NCBI RefSeq assembly: GCF_022682495.2
Contig: NC_071397.1
Coordinates: 33,185,427-33,249,426 of the forward strand
Direction: 5' to 3'
Source: Desmodus rotundus
Taxonomy: Eukaryota; Chordata; Mammalia; Chiroptera; Phyllostomidae
Length of the DNA stretch: 64,000 bases
Part shown: positions 1 to 13,800 of the stretch, piece by piece
Layout: every line of letters starts with the position of its first letter
Position numbering within the stretch: position 1 is the stretch's first letter
Notes under the pieces: model-generated
Told to the model about the DNA's origin: nothing
The model's database searches: none
Seen by the model: only the letters and a program-made list of their open reading frames with translations
Program-made: the position numbers and the translations under genes

Positions 1-1548
1 CTCATAAATTCTGGAGGTTGCTCCAGATATAAAGATCATATGCTCTTATGGTTTGAACTATGTCCATCTAATGAAGGCAATTTCTATTTCTAACTCTTAT
101 TATTTTCAAAACTTTAGTATACCAATCAATATCTCTGAAACATGAAAGTATTCAATATCAGGTCCAAAGTTAATGTTATTTCTTTTTTATAAAATTATAT
201 ACATACAGTATTTTATAGTTCCCAGAGAGTTTCACCTACATTCTCCCATTTGATCTCCACAGGCCTTGTAGGAAGGGGTAATAATGATCATTCCCTCTTT
301 AGAGATGGGTAAACTGAGGCTCAGAAGGGTTAAGGAATTATTTCAAAGTCACATGGCTCAGTAACCAAACCAGGACTCTTCTGGTCACCAGTATTTTATA
401 CACAAGTATTTAATATTTCATTTAAAACCTATTCCAAAAATAAATTTCATGGACTATTGAAATTAAACTCTTTATCACTATTACAGAGAGAATTTTGATT
501 AGAATTTTTTTTATTTGTTTTTAATTCTTGACTAAGTCTTGAAGCTTTAACCAAAACTGCTTACTGTAGGCCTTGTCCCTGCTAATAAAAACATCTACGA
601 CCCTCCAAACTCCTGGATCCATCACATTTGATGGATATTTTGCCCAATATCATTGTGATTTCACATGACAAAAGATACTTCAGATTTATTTTACTCCTAT
701 CACCATTTTTAAATAAGTCATTTAAAAGGCAGTGATAACAAGAAGGAAAGTTATGCCTGATTTTCCATTTAGGCCCCCAACTATGGTGCTGACTCATCAT
801 GGTAACCATCCACTGATATTTCCTTCTAACACTGTATTCCATACTCACTGTGATTAAGTTAAATCTATACTTTTCTCTCTCCGCCATGACTGACTTTGTA
901 GTTGTGGTGAGTTAATGCTAAGCTGCTATTACATTTCATGAGATCCTAAAAGGTATGATGAGGCCTGCCAACAATTTACTCTAGGGAATCAAGGAAAGAG
1001 CTCCAGTCTTGTTGATGGTTCTTACTAAGCATTGTATTAACTTTGAACTTCTAACAAGCAACTGAATTTTAGAGGACATTTGGAAAACAAAGAGAAACTC
1101 AGATTTTCAAATTGCTCAAACTATCACGAATGCTTTCCTGCATGGTGCCTGAAAAGGGTTCCTATCTGCTTCCAGGTGAGAGGCAGCTATGTGACCTTGG
1201 ACCACCCAAACCCTCTCCTCCCATAGATGTTTCCCAAGTTGCCTTCCCCCTGAGTGTCACACGCCTGTTCTCCATTTAACCAACCCACAGCATTACAGAC
1301 ACATTCCTAGGGCCTTATGATGCTCAGCTCCCCAATGCACTTCTTCCTAACAAGTTCAATTTTTCAGTTGTTTATATTCTACATCTCTGAGTAGGAGGCA
1401 ATTTTACTATTACTTATTATTCCATACAAATTTCTCTTAAGGAAAAGAACTGTACACTTCTAGATTTCATTCACTAAAGACATTTTAAGTTTCCTAAATG
1501 CAACCACAGACAAGCTGAGGGACTTTTATAAACTATGACAGTAATTAC
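1..1548 (-). other. COL12A1 intron 13 (partial)
   Basis: This is intron sequence downstream of exon 13 on the minus strand. The only recognisable element is an old MIR at about 240-392. I see no exon matching collagen XII and no other gene. Confidence 0.8.
240..392 (-). repeat. MIR SINE fragment
   Basis: The stretch contains 'agatgggtaaactgaggctc' and 'caaagtcacatggctcagta', the conserved core of MIR in reverse orientation. Diverged, ancient mammalian element. Confidence 0.7.
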
Positions 1549-1821
1549 CTTCAAGTGTTGTCCCTTCTCCCAGAAGGGCATCTCCAGCCCCGGATGCATA
1601 CAAAGCCGTCACAGACAAGGTGTACCTTGTCCCTTGGTTCAATCGTCTCAGCACCGTATTGGTTGTGTCTCCCCTCACAGTGACCTCTTGAGTTTCACCT
1701 CCTGCCACCGGGGTGTATGTGACGAGATACTGTTTCACTTTTCCTGGTGCTTCACTCCAAGATAACTTCATAGTTGATGTGGTAGGGTCAGAAACTCTTA
1801 AGTCTCTTGGGTTCCCTCTAA
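1549..1821 (-). CDS. COL12A1: COL12A1 exon 13: FN3-5, last exon in the window
   Basis: The acceptor is TTTTTTTTTTAATGAAG|TTAGA and the donor CTTGAAG|GTAATT. It codes for residues 813-903: '[21 protein letters not shown]' begins the domain, with '[19 protein letters not shown]' and '[18 protein letters not shown]' at its end. Length is 273 nt, phase 1-1. The next FN3 exon must lie beyond position 1. Confidence 0.95.
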
Positions 1822-4800
1822 CTTCATTAAAAAAAAAATCAAAACTCATTATTTAATACAATGACTTACAAAACCTTTGTTGCTTTACATGCATATATGT
1901 GTGAAATTAAATTTATATCCTGGGTGAGAATTTGGCAATTTTGACTGCTGACTAGCCGACAGAGTTCAAGCACTTCTAAACTAGGCTCTGCATGACAGAG
2001 GAAACAAAGCAAAAGATATCTAATTGCCCTTCTGTGTTTACACAGTTAAAATCTTTCATGTGTGGACTCCATCGTGCAAAAAACTACAAGGTTCTCTCTA
2101 AAAGTGGAACGAAGCACTATAAAATGTATGTATGCTGATTAGTATCACAATGTCTTTAACTCCTGTAATAAATCTTCAATAAAAAAGGGTTCATTGGCAT
2201 AATGCTCTGAACATCTAAATGTAATGGCCAGGAAAACACACTAATGTGATAAAAATGATAAATGATAAAAAATAATGCTGTTTCCAAAATAATATATAAA
2301 AGAGGAAACAGCTTAAATGAGTTCTGGCCTTGGGTGAAACTCAGGGGCTTCCCATCCCTTTGCTACTATGTTTGGCATTTCATGGCGTAACTGGCAGAGT
2401 GGCTGTGCTGCCTCTGAAGGGCGTCAAGGCCTCCAGCTCTGTGACACTCTCCACAGGGCACACAATAGGCAGCCGCTTCTACTCCAGAAATCAGAATGAT
2501 AAGGAGTCACTGGGTCTTTTTATGATGCCAGCACAAAGAACCCTAGATCCCCAATGAGAAAGAGAAAAAGGGAAGAAAGCAGGTGGAAAGACAAAAGTTT
2601 GCAAGAAAGGCCCACTAGCTACATTACGCTGGGAGGGAAATAGTGATGCAGGCTGAGCTAGGAAGGCTATCCCCTATGAACATCTGCACAAGCACGCCAA
2701 AGTCCCCCAACTCGAATACACTGTTTATCAGCAACACGAGTCTGAGTTATTATTTAGTTTTCTTAGCCTTGATTTCCTTGTAAAACTGGAAAAATAATAA
2801 CAACAACTTCATAGACTCTATCAAGGGTTAAATGAGATAATATATGAAAACCTCTTTAAATGGAACCTGACACACATAGGTGCTCAATTACTGTTCATTA
2901 TTGCTAATAATGTTGTTAATATTATTGTTATATTTTACAAACTTTAAAAATAGGGAATAAAAATTAAAATTATGAATGCCTTAATTTTTCAGTGAATAAC
3001 ATTAAATATTACTAATTGGCCACAAATATCAGAATCTACACCATTTAAGTTGGTATTCTGAAATCTTTCTGAAGAAGTATATACAACTCCGTTTCAATGG
3101 TGCATAGCAGTTTGATTTTTAATCCCTAGCCATTCTTAAATTTACATTAAAATATTTAATAATACTTTAATGGAATATTTAGACCATGCGATAGCATTCT
3201 AGTTCTATTGACACAAATAAATACTGTGAGTAAGTCAAAATTTTCAGTAACTCTAGTCTAAAAGCACTACAGTCTAAAATACTCAGATAATTGAGACCGA
3301 GTGGCTCAGGGCTTGTAGCATCTGGAGCATGTCCAAAGTCTCTCCTGCAGTCTAAGATTTTAGTTGTTACCATACGGTCAGCATATTTCCTCTACCTTCT
3401 TCGGTGGCTGCATTTCCAGTCAGTGGAGAGCCAGGTCCTGAGAAATATTCAGGAATCACAGAGACTTCATATTTTGTGTCAGGAGTCAGGTTCTCCAAGG
3501 TTCTCCTCCTTTGGTTGGCTGGAGTGGTAACTTCTTTGCTTTCTCCACCAGCAACTGGTCGATATATAATTCGGTACCTTAAAACTCTCCCTGGAGCTTG
3601 AGTCCAGGTAATTTTAAAGCTGTCTGTAGTCTCATCTGTCACTTTTAGGTTTCGAGGTGCTCCTTTTACTGAAATTTTAAAAAAGGTTGACTGATTTTAT
3701 ATGAAAAATATAAAACTAGCTTTTGATCACTAAATTATAGCATTGCCCTAAACAAACCCATAGGCAGTTTTTTGACAAACTTCCTGGTTATTGCATTCAT
3801 TTAGCCAGATACTAACTAGACTCTGAAACAGCAAACATATGCAATATCCAGAAACAGAGTGGGTGCTATTGACTTTCTAATCAAATAAAGAGGCATATGT
3901 AATAATAAACTTTTAGAATCATAAATACGCTACTAAATGATAAATTCATATTGACATGAAATTCAAAAATAAATACATTTGTTTCTTCAAATATAAGTAA
4001 CCAGGGCTTTCACTCTCACCAGATTTTCTCAGGAAAGTAGAAAAATAACACCTAACACCCAGGTCCACCACATTTACCCATTTGAATGGACAGTTTCTTC
4101 CAGTCAGCCCCATAACTAACTTGTTACCTGTACAGTCATTTGACTTGGAGAATAATGACACCACTCATGTGTTGGACCTAACACATTATAGGTACTGAAT
4201 GAATGCTAGTTAGATCTAAATCTTGAGGTTCAGTTGCAATGTGGGTAACATCCACAGATTTTGATTAAACCCAAATGAGAACATCATTTGGCTTTGTGGT
4301 TAGTAAACATGTTAAATGACCCGTTTGTTTAATAGGGAAATTGTCCACAGGGACAACACATTCAGGAAATGAACTACAGGTTATTGTCTTCTCAACCAAC
4401 TGGGGTGAAACCACAGTGCAACATGCCTCTCACACAATCACAACTTCACCTACACACTCAGCACATCAAGGAGAAAGAAATTATCTCTCTCAAGAAAAGA
4501 AAGAAATGGCTGTTGACAGCCTTGCACCCATGATTCATTTTTTATGACAAGGAAAAAGACTAAATTAGTCCTGAATGAGGCAGTAAATTGATGGGTTTGA
4601 ATACTGGCCTGAAGCTTAATAGATGTGTAATTCTGAGCCTCAGATTATCCCACAATAAAAATGTGACTACTTAATGGGATTATTAAAGTGATTAAATGAG
4701 ATAATCCATGGAAATCAATTATCATAGTACCTGACATCTGTCAGGAGCTCAATAATTGCTAGTTTAATAAAGGTACTGCATCAGAAATTTCCTTATTGAC

Positions 4801-7800
4801 TCAAGAAATTTTAAATCTCAGATTTCACTACAGACCAACAGAACTGGAAAGGCGTTACCAAGTTCTGTTGTGGTAGCCCAATGGTCAAAACCCAGAGTGG
4901 ATATGAATGTAGTCACCCCTGCTCAAAAACTTTTTAGACTAAAATTTCCTCTTGATGCATATTCCCATCCCCATCCCAAAGTGCTGAAGAACGAGGGCCA
5001 CATGCATGAAGAGGTAACGTGGACACTACAGAGAAATTATACGAGAGTCACAAATATCTAAGGATGGACTTGTAAGTCATACAATCACAAAAATCATAAG
5101 GCCCCTTAGGCTATTTAGTGCATTTGCTGTCCTTTGGGTAGAAATATACCTAAACCGTGCATAAAAGAAAACATCAATTTTATCTGAAAAATCTTTCAGA
5201 GAAAAAATATTCTCTAGCTTTTATCAGCAGTATATGTCAACATGTGCCTCCCCCATCAGCAAATACTTCTTTGTAACCATCTTAACCTCCTCACTGTGCT
5301 GTTTCAGCCTCTTCTCTTATCCCCAATAAAAATAGAGAACAATTGACATCTCGTTCACTACATTTATCTTTAAAAGTAATGGTCTGGTCTTAGTCCTCCT
5401 AACCAGGTTTATCAGTACCTTTTAAAGGTCAAACGTAATGAATCAGAAAGTATTCAATTCTACCTAGAGAAGAGAACACATCTAAACAAACACTGCTTAA
5501 AATATTTGATAAAATTTGTATACTCCTGCTCTCAGCAGCATTATTTACAAGAGCTAAAAGATGGGAGCAACCCCAGTATCTGTGTGGGTGAGTGAATAAA
5601 CAAAACACGATCTATACGTCCAGTAAAGTACCACACAGCCGTAGAAGAAAGGATGTTCTGACACAGGCTACAACACAGAAGACCCTCGAGGACATGATGC
5701 TAAGTGAAATAAGCCAGTCACAAAAGAACAAATACTGTATGATTCTACTCATATGAGGTACGTGAAGTAGTCAAATCCATAGAAACAGAAAGTAAAATAG
5801 TGGTTTCCAGGGAAAGGGGGAAAGGGGGGGAATAGGGATTTATTGTTTAATGGGTACAGATTAAAATGGGTACTGAAACAGAGTTTCAGTTTTGCAGGAT
5901 AAAAAAATTTCTGGAGATGGATGTGGTGATGGCAGCACAATATGAATGCTACTGAATGTACACTTAAAAATGGTTAAGATGGTAAATCTTATGTTATATA
6001 AACTTTACCACAATTAAAAAAGAAAACATCTGGTAATATATATTTGTCATCAGATCCATAGATAAAGTAAGGCAGTTTCAGAAGTAATTGAGCATGAAGC
6101 TATTGAAATGTGGGACAGAAAATGCTATAATTATTAACAGTCCTCCATGTCTATTAACCTCAAATTCACCAGTCAAGGGTTTTTTACTTAAAATGGTTTT
6201 TTTCTCTTCTGAAGAAGATTTATGAATAGGTGTGTTTTAAAGATGCTGAATCTTACAAAGGCATTCACAACTCTGAACTATAAAGCAGATGGTTATTTCA
6301 AATGGTAACTTTGTTCTACAATAAATTGCTAGTTTTGAGGCAACAGTGGCAGAAACCCCCATCACACCTTCTTCGGTGGTCTCCTCCCCAGTTAGGGGAA
6401 TGCTGAAGCCATCTTCATACTCCGCAGTCACATTGACCAAGTACAGGGTCTCTGGCTTCAGGTTGTTGAGGACGACGCTGGTGCTGGATGCTGGCTCCAC
6501 CACCGTGACCTCGTCATCCCCGGCAGCTTCTTTGTAGGTGATGTGGTAGGAAAAAACATTTTCTCCAGCGGGTGACCAGTTAGTTTTAAAACTGTAAGAA
6601 GTCACCTCAGAAAAGCTAAGATCCTTTGGAGGTATGTAAGCTAATTAAAAAAAGAAGAAGGACATAGTTTAAAATTTATAAACTTACAAAGCAAAATTGG
6701 ACTTAATGACTACACATTCCTGAAATGGCCGAGTCGTTTGGGAGAGGGGTCACTGAGACCGATGTAGTGAGGAGATATTCCACACGTGAGCACGGAGAGA
6801 AGACCTCGCACAGCCCTACAAGGAGGTGCTGATCATGTGTCTTGACCATTCATAATACTAAGTTGTATGGTTTAAATGACTAATTAAAATTGAATTGCAA
6901 TCTTGAGCTTCTTAAGACAAAGCAGTAATGCAATGGTCCTGCCCACAATTGGGATTTTAGACAGTAAAAGACCTATAATAAACCAACAAAATGCTCCCAT
7001 TCATCCGGGGCAATCATATATTAACCTTTCGTAGTAAAGACTTTATTTCAATGTAATAATTCAGAAATGTGTCCTAATGAAAGAACATTTATTAAACTAA
7101 AACATAGGAAGAGGCAATGTTTAAGGCCCTCAGCCTGTCTTCAGAGGACATACAAAGAAATGGAGACACAAGAGAATGTAAAGCCATCAACAAAGCAAAG
7201 CAGTACATATGAATGTCAAATGACCGAAAGCAATGTTATAGCACCAGAACAAGTAAGAAAGGCTTGATGAGAGATGAGATGTGTAACTGAATGCTGAAAA
7301 AAGGAACTTGGACAAAGGAAAACAAGAGGGACAAGGAAGTCCAGATACAAGAAAGGATGCCCAAAAATGGTCCAGGAAAGGGAATGCATAAAATAATCCA
7401 AAGGTCCAGGCCTGTAGTCTAGTTGTCCTTAATTCAAAGGACCTAGCTCAGCATCCAGCACATAGTAGACCTACAATTGGTGGGTACTGAGTTGGATGTG
7501 ATAACTAGGTATGATAAAGCTGGCTCCTAGACCTGACTGAACACCTAGGATCAGAAACATCTCATGAGTCTATAAAGCAAAAATGTCTGAGAGAAAGTCG
7601 TATCTCAAAGTTAAAGAAACTAACTTTAACAGTTTTCAATAACATAGGAAAGTCACTATTTCCTGTATATAAAACGAATTAGAGAAGCATATTATCTACA
7701 ATTTTAAAATAAAAAAATTCTTTGTTCACAAAGAGGTAACTTTTACTCTACAAAGACTACTAACCTTTTTTCTTTATAGCTGCCAATTCTTGCTCAATTC

Positions 7801-10800
7801 TAAGACAGATGGACTGTGTGAGTTCAAAAGATATCCTCTGAAAAGCATCAAAATCTTCTACTGTGAACACATGTGTCTCCGCAGGAGGAGAGGCAATAGC
7901 TTCTAATTCTGATCGAACAGCATCTTTCACACCAACTGCAAAGATTTCAACATCTGAATTCCTTAGTTTTATAGCAGGATCTCTGAAAGCATCTGAAGAT
8001 TTGCCATCAGTGATAAGAATCATGACCTTCGGTACGTTGCTTCTTGAACCCTTGCTAGGCACAAATATTTTCTCTCTGACATAAGTCATTGCTTTCCCAG
8101 TGTTGGTAGATCCTCCTCTGTAGGGGAAGGTGTTTATTGCTTCGATTATATCTTCAACTTTGGTGAATCTTTCCAAAGTGAACTCAGTGTGAGGATCCCG
8201 GCTGTACTGGACAAGACTTATCTTCACTCTATTTGGTGAAATCTCAAAACTTTTTACGAGAACTTCTAAAAAGGCTCTAACTTTAACAAAGTTGGCAATC
8301 CCGATGCTGTACGAACCATCAACCAAAAACACAATATCAGCTTTTATATCCACACCACGTGAGCATTCTGTAAAATGAAAGAAAGCCAAATAAATTCAAT
8401 AAGTACAAATTAATCATGAAAATATAGCTATATATTGCAAATACTTTGATTAAAATTAGATCTGAATCAGTAAGACATACTATCAAATGGGCCTTCACAT
8501 ATCCCAAACCCAATGATCACCTATTAACTTACCCACTTGCACTTTCATTGGCTGAGTCTTCTCCATTATTGAAACAGGTTCGCTGGATGTCAGTCCCTTC
8601 ATGGCAGAAACACTGATCTGATATTCTGTGTCTGCTGAGAGGTCACGAACACTGAGTGAGGTCGTCTGAGGCCCCACACTCAGAGCATGCTGTCGGCTTC
8701 CGGTGGTCATTGGCATAAGGAGGACTTTATATCCAGTCACTGGGCTAGGAGATGGGGTCCAACTTAGCTTAATGTATTTTGATGAAACTTCTGTTGCAAC
8801 CAAATCTGAGGGAGGCTCAATAACTAAAAAGTAACAAGCAGAACAGTGATTAAAAAAACAGTGGGATGCAACCCTATTAATTAGGTCTATAGGTTTGGAC
8901 CTTTAATTCTCCTCATTTAAATTAATCACAAATGTATCAGGGAGAGTTGTCCAACCTCAGCCTTCCATGTCCACCTGTACCCACCGAAGCAAGAGAAACT
9001 TGGTGCCAGATTTTAGGTCAGGAAGCTAGGACGTGTAGGGAAAAAAAGAAAGTCCTTGGAAGAAATTAATGATAGGACATCTGATGCCTAATTCTTCTCT
9101 GGAACCAAATTTTCCACTTACTCATTGTCTTCATTCCCAGGTATTGATAATATTTGTTAAATCAATAACTTAATTCTTCAGAAATTTTTCCCTTTTAGTA
9201 ATATTATAAGATAAAAATATAATGTTTAAAGAGACACTTTATAGTATTCCAAGAAAGGTAAAGAATTCACCAAGTCTAAAATGACAGATTTTTATCATTT
9301 TAGACAGTTTCATTTCCACTCATTTCAAGGTAACAAAAAATAGTTCAGCAACATTCATAATGCCACCAGCAGGAGGTGGTGAAACAGTGGTTTACAACAT
9401 ACATACTAACAAATACTGAAATCCAAAAAATTTCTATCCTTACTCAATGTAGAACACAGCCATGTACTTAACACAAAACATAAAGTACTTTAAGATATTT
9501 CAGACCAAGTCTTCAAAATTTCACATTTGTCAATGGAATCAATTTCCCAGAAGATATAGTGCTAATTGTTACATCAGCCCGCAACAGTAGATGATCACAC
9601 AGAGCACACAGCAATTCCACTCACCTTCCTCTCCACTAACCAATTCACCAAGTTGTTCATCGACACCGGAGCACACCTGCGAGATGATCTCATTCTGAAT
9701 ATCCACAATCGCATCAAAGTTGGCCACGTTGAAAACATGGTTTAGTGAAGGTGTGGAGGCAATTTGTTTGAGTTCTTTTGCATCTGCAGCTTTAATGCCT
9801 TAAAAACAAAATGAAAACGACATAGTAAAATGAGAAAGGTGCTGAACTGGGGAAAATCTTCGTTTTCTCAGTCTTTCACAAGTGAAGACATTTTCAAATC
9901 CTTATTCAGTAATAAACCAGAATTGCTTTGCTCCATAACGAAAGTGTAGCTGTTCAAATGACAAAGGCATTTTATAATTTCACCTAAAGCGACCAGCCAA
10001 AGATGAAAACAAATGGTCAGGAAAACAGACTGGGCCCTCCTGCTGACCACACCATCATTTGTCCCTGCCATCTGTAAAGATAATACTTTTCTCTTCCAGA
10101 GTCTAAATGAGCTGGATGGAACCCTCTGAATTCTTCAGGTATTACACAATGTAGGAAACATAAAAAACACTTAATGATAATACAAGGAGGATCTTTATTA
10201 GAATCATTGGTCCAGCATTCTTTGAAGAGTAGAGGGCTGGCAAAGAACGTGAATACCACCGCACTTAATGCATATGCTAAGGGAGTTACGTTTGAGAAAC
10301 AGACAAGCCGAATTTTTTACTCAAGGGCGATGTGGCTTTAATACTACACTATACAATGCAGTAACAGCATCCTTCCCTGAGAAGGCAACCCTTCATCTTC
10401 CTAAGCATTAAGTACTGAAAAGTTCTAAAATAAAAATAATAAAACTTGACCTACCCAAAGAGAAAACTTCAACCCCGATATTGCGAAGCTCTCTTGCCGG
10501 AACCTCCACTTCGTCCTGGGATTTGCCGTCTGTAATTATAATTGCCACTTTAGGAAAGCCAGCTCTTGCTCCAGCAGATTCCGTGAAAGTATTTTTAATT
10601 AAGTAATCAATGGCATCTCCTGAAATAAAAAGAAATATTACATTCATTCACCCTGCCTTACACAATTTTGCCAAAGTCAAAAGCTGTGATTAATTTCAAA
10701 ATTATCTAACGTATCATAATTGTGCAATACTTCATTTCTTTCCCAAACAGGTTTTTCATTTATTTTCAACAATAACGAAATTTGTAAAACATACCTGTCA

Positions 10801-13800
10801 TTGTGTTGCCACCTTTGTATGGGATTTTTTTAATTGCAGCAAGAAGCTCATCCCTTTGGTAGTACTGGTTTAAGTTAAATTCAGTCCTGGTGTCAGAGCT
10901 GTACTGAATGACTCCGACCCTTGTCTTCTCTTCCCCAATGTCAAAAGCAGACACAAGAGCAGCAATAAAGTCTAAAATGTACTTGAAATTATTTCTTCCC
11001 ACACTCCATGAGCCATCCACAAGGAACACTAAGTCAGTCCAGGCACTGACAGAGCATTCTGAAATACATTTGAGATATGTTTAAATGATGCATTATTAAA
11101 TCTATCTGTCACTAAAGGAAAACAAACTAACATTGCAAAAATGTTGGCTCCTTAAGTCATTCTGACCATTAGAAAATATTCACATTGGTCTTCACCCATA
11201 ACCAGCATGCACAGAAGAATATAAAATTTTATTAGCACACATAGAAGCACTTTCAGTGTCTTCATGAAAATGCATTTATGAAACTATATGTCTTTAAATT
11301 GCTAAATAAGACATGCAAGAAGAGAAATAGATAGATGGCCTACTCTCCAAGAGCATGTGACCCAAGTATTTATGCTATCAACCTATTTTTAGATTGTATC
11401 CTCGCTCCTCTCTTCTACAAGTAAAAATTATATAAAGTATCTGGGATATGTAAAAAGGAAATGTAAGCAAAGTGTTTTTACCCCCTGGTATTTAGCAATA
11501 AACAAATACAAAACAAATGCTATACCATTCAAGCAAATGCTGTTGAGTTGAAGAAATGAGCAAATCTGTTAACGTTCTCCTTCATTTTTCAATATAATTG
11601 TCTAAAGTTTGCAGTGGTTAGTCTAGAGGGCTAATAAACCCTAACAGAAGTAAAAACAAGCACAAATATGATGTAAGATAGCCAGAATATCTTGGCGTCT
11701 TAATTATCAATGTATTTAAATTTGATGACAAAAACCTACTACTAACCAAAGAGGAGGAAAAACATTTTAATTCAAAAGTAAAAGTAAAAATGAACATGCT
11801 ATCCTTAAGTTACTAAAATGCAATGACTTGCTTTTACAACTCTCTGTGGTCAGGAGAACAGGTCAGTTTTCATGAAAATCTATATTTGTAAGGCAATACT
11901 GAGTGAATTTTCTGAAAATGTTTTTGTCCTTGTGGTCAGCTGGTGGATAATAACAATAATAATAAAGTATTTGCCTAGTAAGAGGAGAAAAGGGTCCTGG
12001 AAAATTTTGCAAGCAAAATGAAAGTTGCATGCCCCAAAATTTTTTGCACACTATTTAATGGGCCAATTTATGTCTATTGAAAAGTCAATATTTGTCATAA
12101 TGCTTTGATATAAAATAAATATTGGTGGTTCAGGAAAAATATTAGCATTGTAACTGCATACTTCATTTTAGTTTATTAGACATCAGAAAGAATGATAAAC
12201 AGTGATCTAGAATGGAAAACTCCAGATAAAGGAGGCTTTGTGTTCACAATCTTTTTATTGTCATCCTGGGTCATAAATCCAACTTATCCAAGGTAGTAAA
12301 ATTAGAGTCCAAGAAACCCCTTAACGGTCTGTCCCAATAAATCAGACAAAGCAATGTAAGGCAAAAGGAGTCAAGAAAATGCAAAACCTACAGTAAATAA
12401 AATTGCTTTCATTCGATTACAAAGGTACCCACTTACCAATTATGTCTTATGAGGCTCTGGACAAGGCTACAACTGCCATCAACCAAGGTCATGTAAATGC
12501 CCCAGACATGAGCATAAGATATACACAGACCTGGAAATATACATTTTCATGGCAACCGAATTGCTTATAACACTATGGGAGCATCTTCCTTCTGTTCCAG
12601 CCTCACATTTCTCACACATCCCTAAGCTACCACCGATTTCTATCAGTTTGTCTTTGAGATATGAGTTAAGTCCAGTGATGAGGCTTATTTTTCACCTAGT
12701 GCCAAAATCCTGAAGAAAAATTTGAACACCCACAACTTCAAAGCACTTCTAGTAAAAATAATATTTAGTAAACACAGTGAAAAATTGGCTAGAAAGTCAA
12801 AACGTAGATATTATAACTGCTTAGTCATACATTACTATTACATTGTCTGTACTTCTAGACAAAGCTTATAGAAAATAACATAGAAATGAGATCAGACTAT
12901 GTATATATTTGAAACATTTTTTAAAAGATCTTATTTATTTATTTTTAGAGATAGGGGAAGAGAAGGAGAAAGAGAGGGAGAGAAACATCGATGTGCGAAA
13001 GAAACTTCGGTTGCTTTTCACACAGCCCCAACTGGGGACCTGGCCCGCACAACCCAGGCATGTGCCCTGACTGGGAATTGAACCAGTGAAATTTCAGTTC
13101 ACAATCCATTGAGCCACACCAGCCAGGGCTGAAACATCTTCATATTACCTTTATGACTTCTACAAATCTAACCAAAAATACTAAAGGAAATACTTACTTT
13201 GTACCTCTGTTTTTCCAGGTTTCTTCTCCCCTGGCTTCGTCGGACCACCTGTTTGAACTGAGTCAAAAGCTGATTATTACAGAAGGAAATGAACCCATAC
13301 AAATACTTTCTAAAAATAAAATAAATGCATTGTCTTTCAAATGTACGGTCCATGACTAGCTGTTAATAGAATACAGCCAAATATGCATTTCCTTGCAACT
13401 AAATTATTTTTAGTGAGTTTAGTGAGTTTTAGCTACATTTCAAAAAGATATTAATGTTGTTGCCTGGCAAACTTTAATGTTTTTAACAGTTTTCATTCAT
13501 AACATTCCTGATGATTCCAGAGGTTAGGGTTATAAATCAGGAATGAATTATTCACATCCACTAATAACTAGGATCATAAAAATGTCTATTCTAAGAAGAA
13601 TAGTTAATACTGATATAAATTAACTCTGCATGGTAACAAAGTAAATGTGAAAGTTGGAGAAATCTTCTGCAACATGAACAAAAAGAATAAAAGTACTTTA
13701 TATGTGTGCTTACTTGTGAGTTGGCCTATAACTGGCACACTTTCTTCCACATCATCATATGAAGTGATTGTCACCACATATTCTATTTCAGGTATAAGGT

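Larger units (their letters stand above)
3669..6367 (-). other. COL12A1 intron 11
   Basis: Intron of 2,699 nt holding a MIR (4590-4765) and the 3' end of an old L1 (about 5518-6027). The remaining sequence shows nothing recognisable. Confidence 0.8.
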
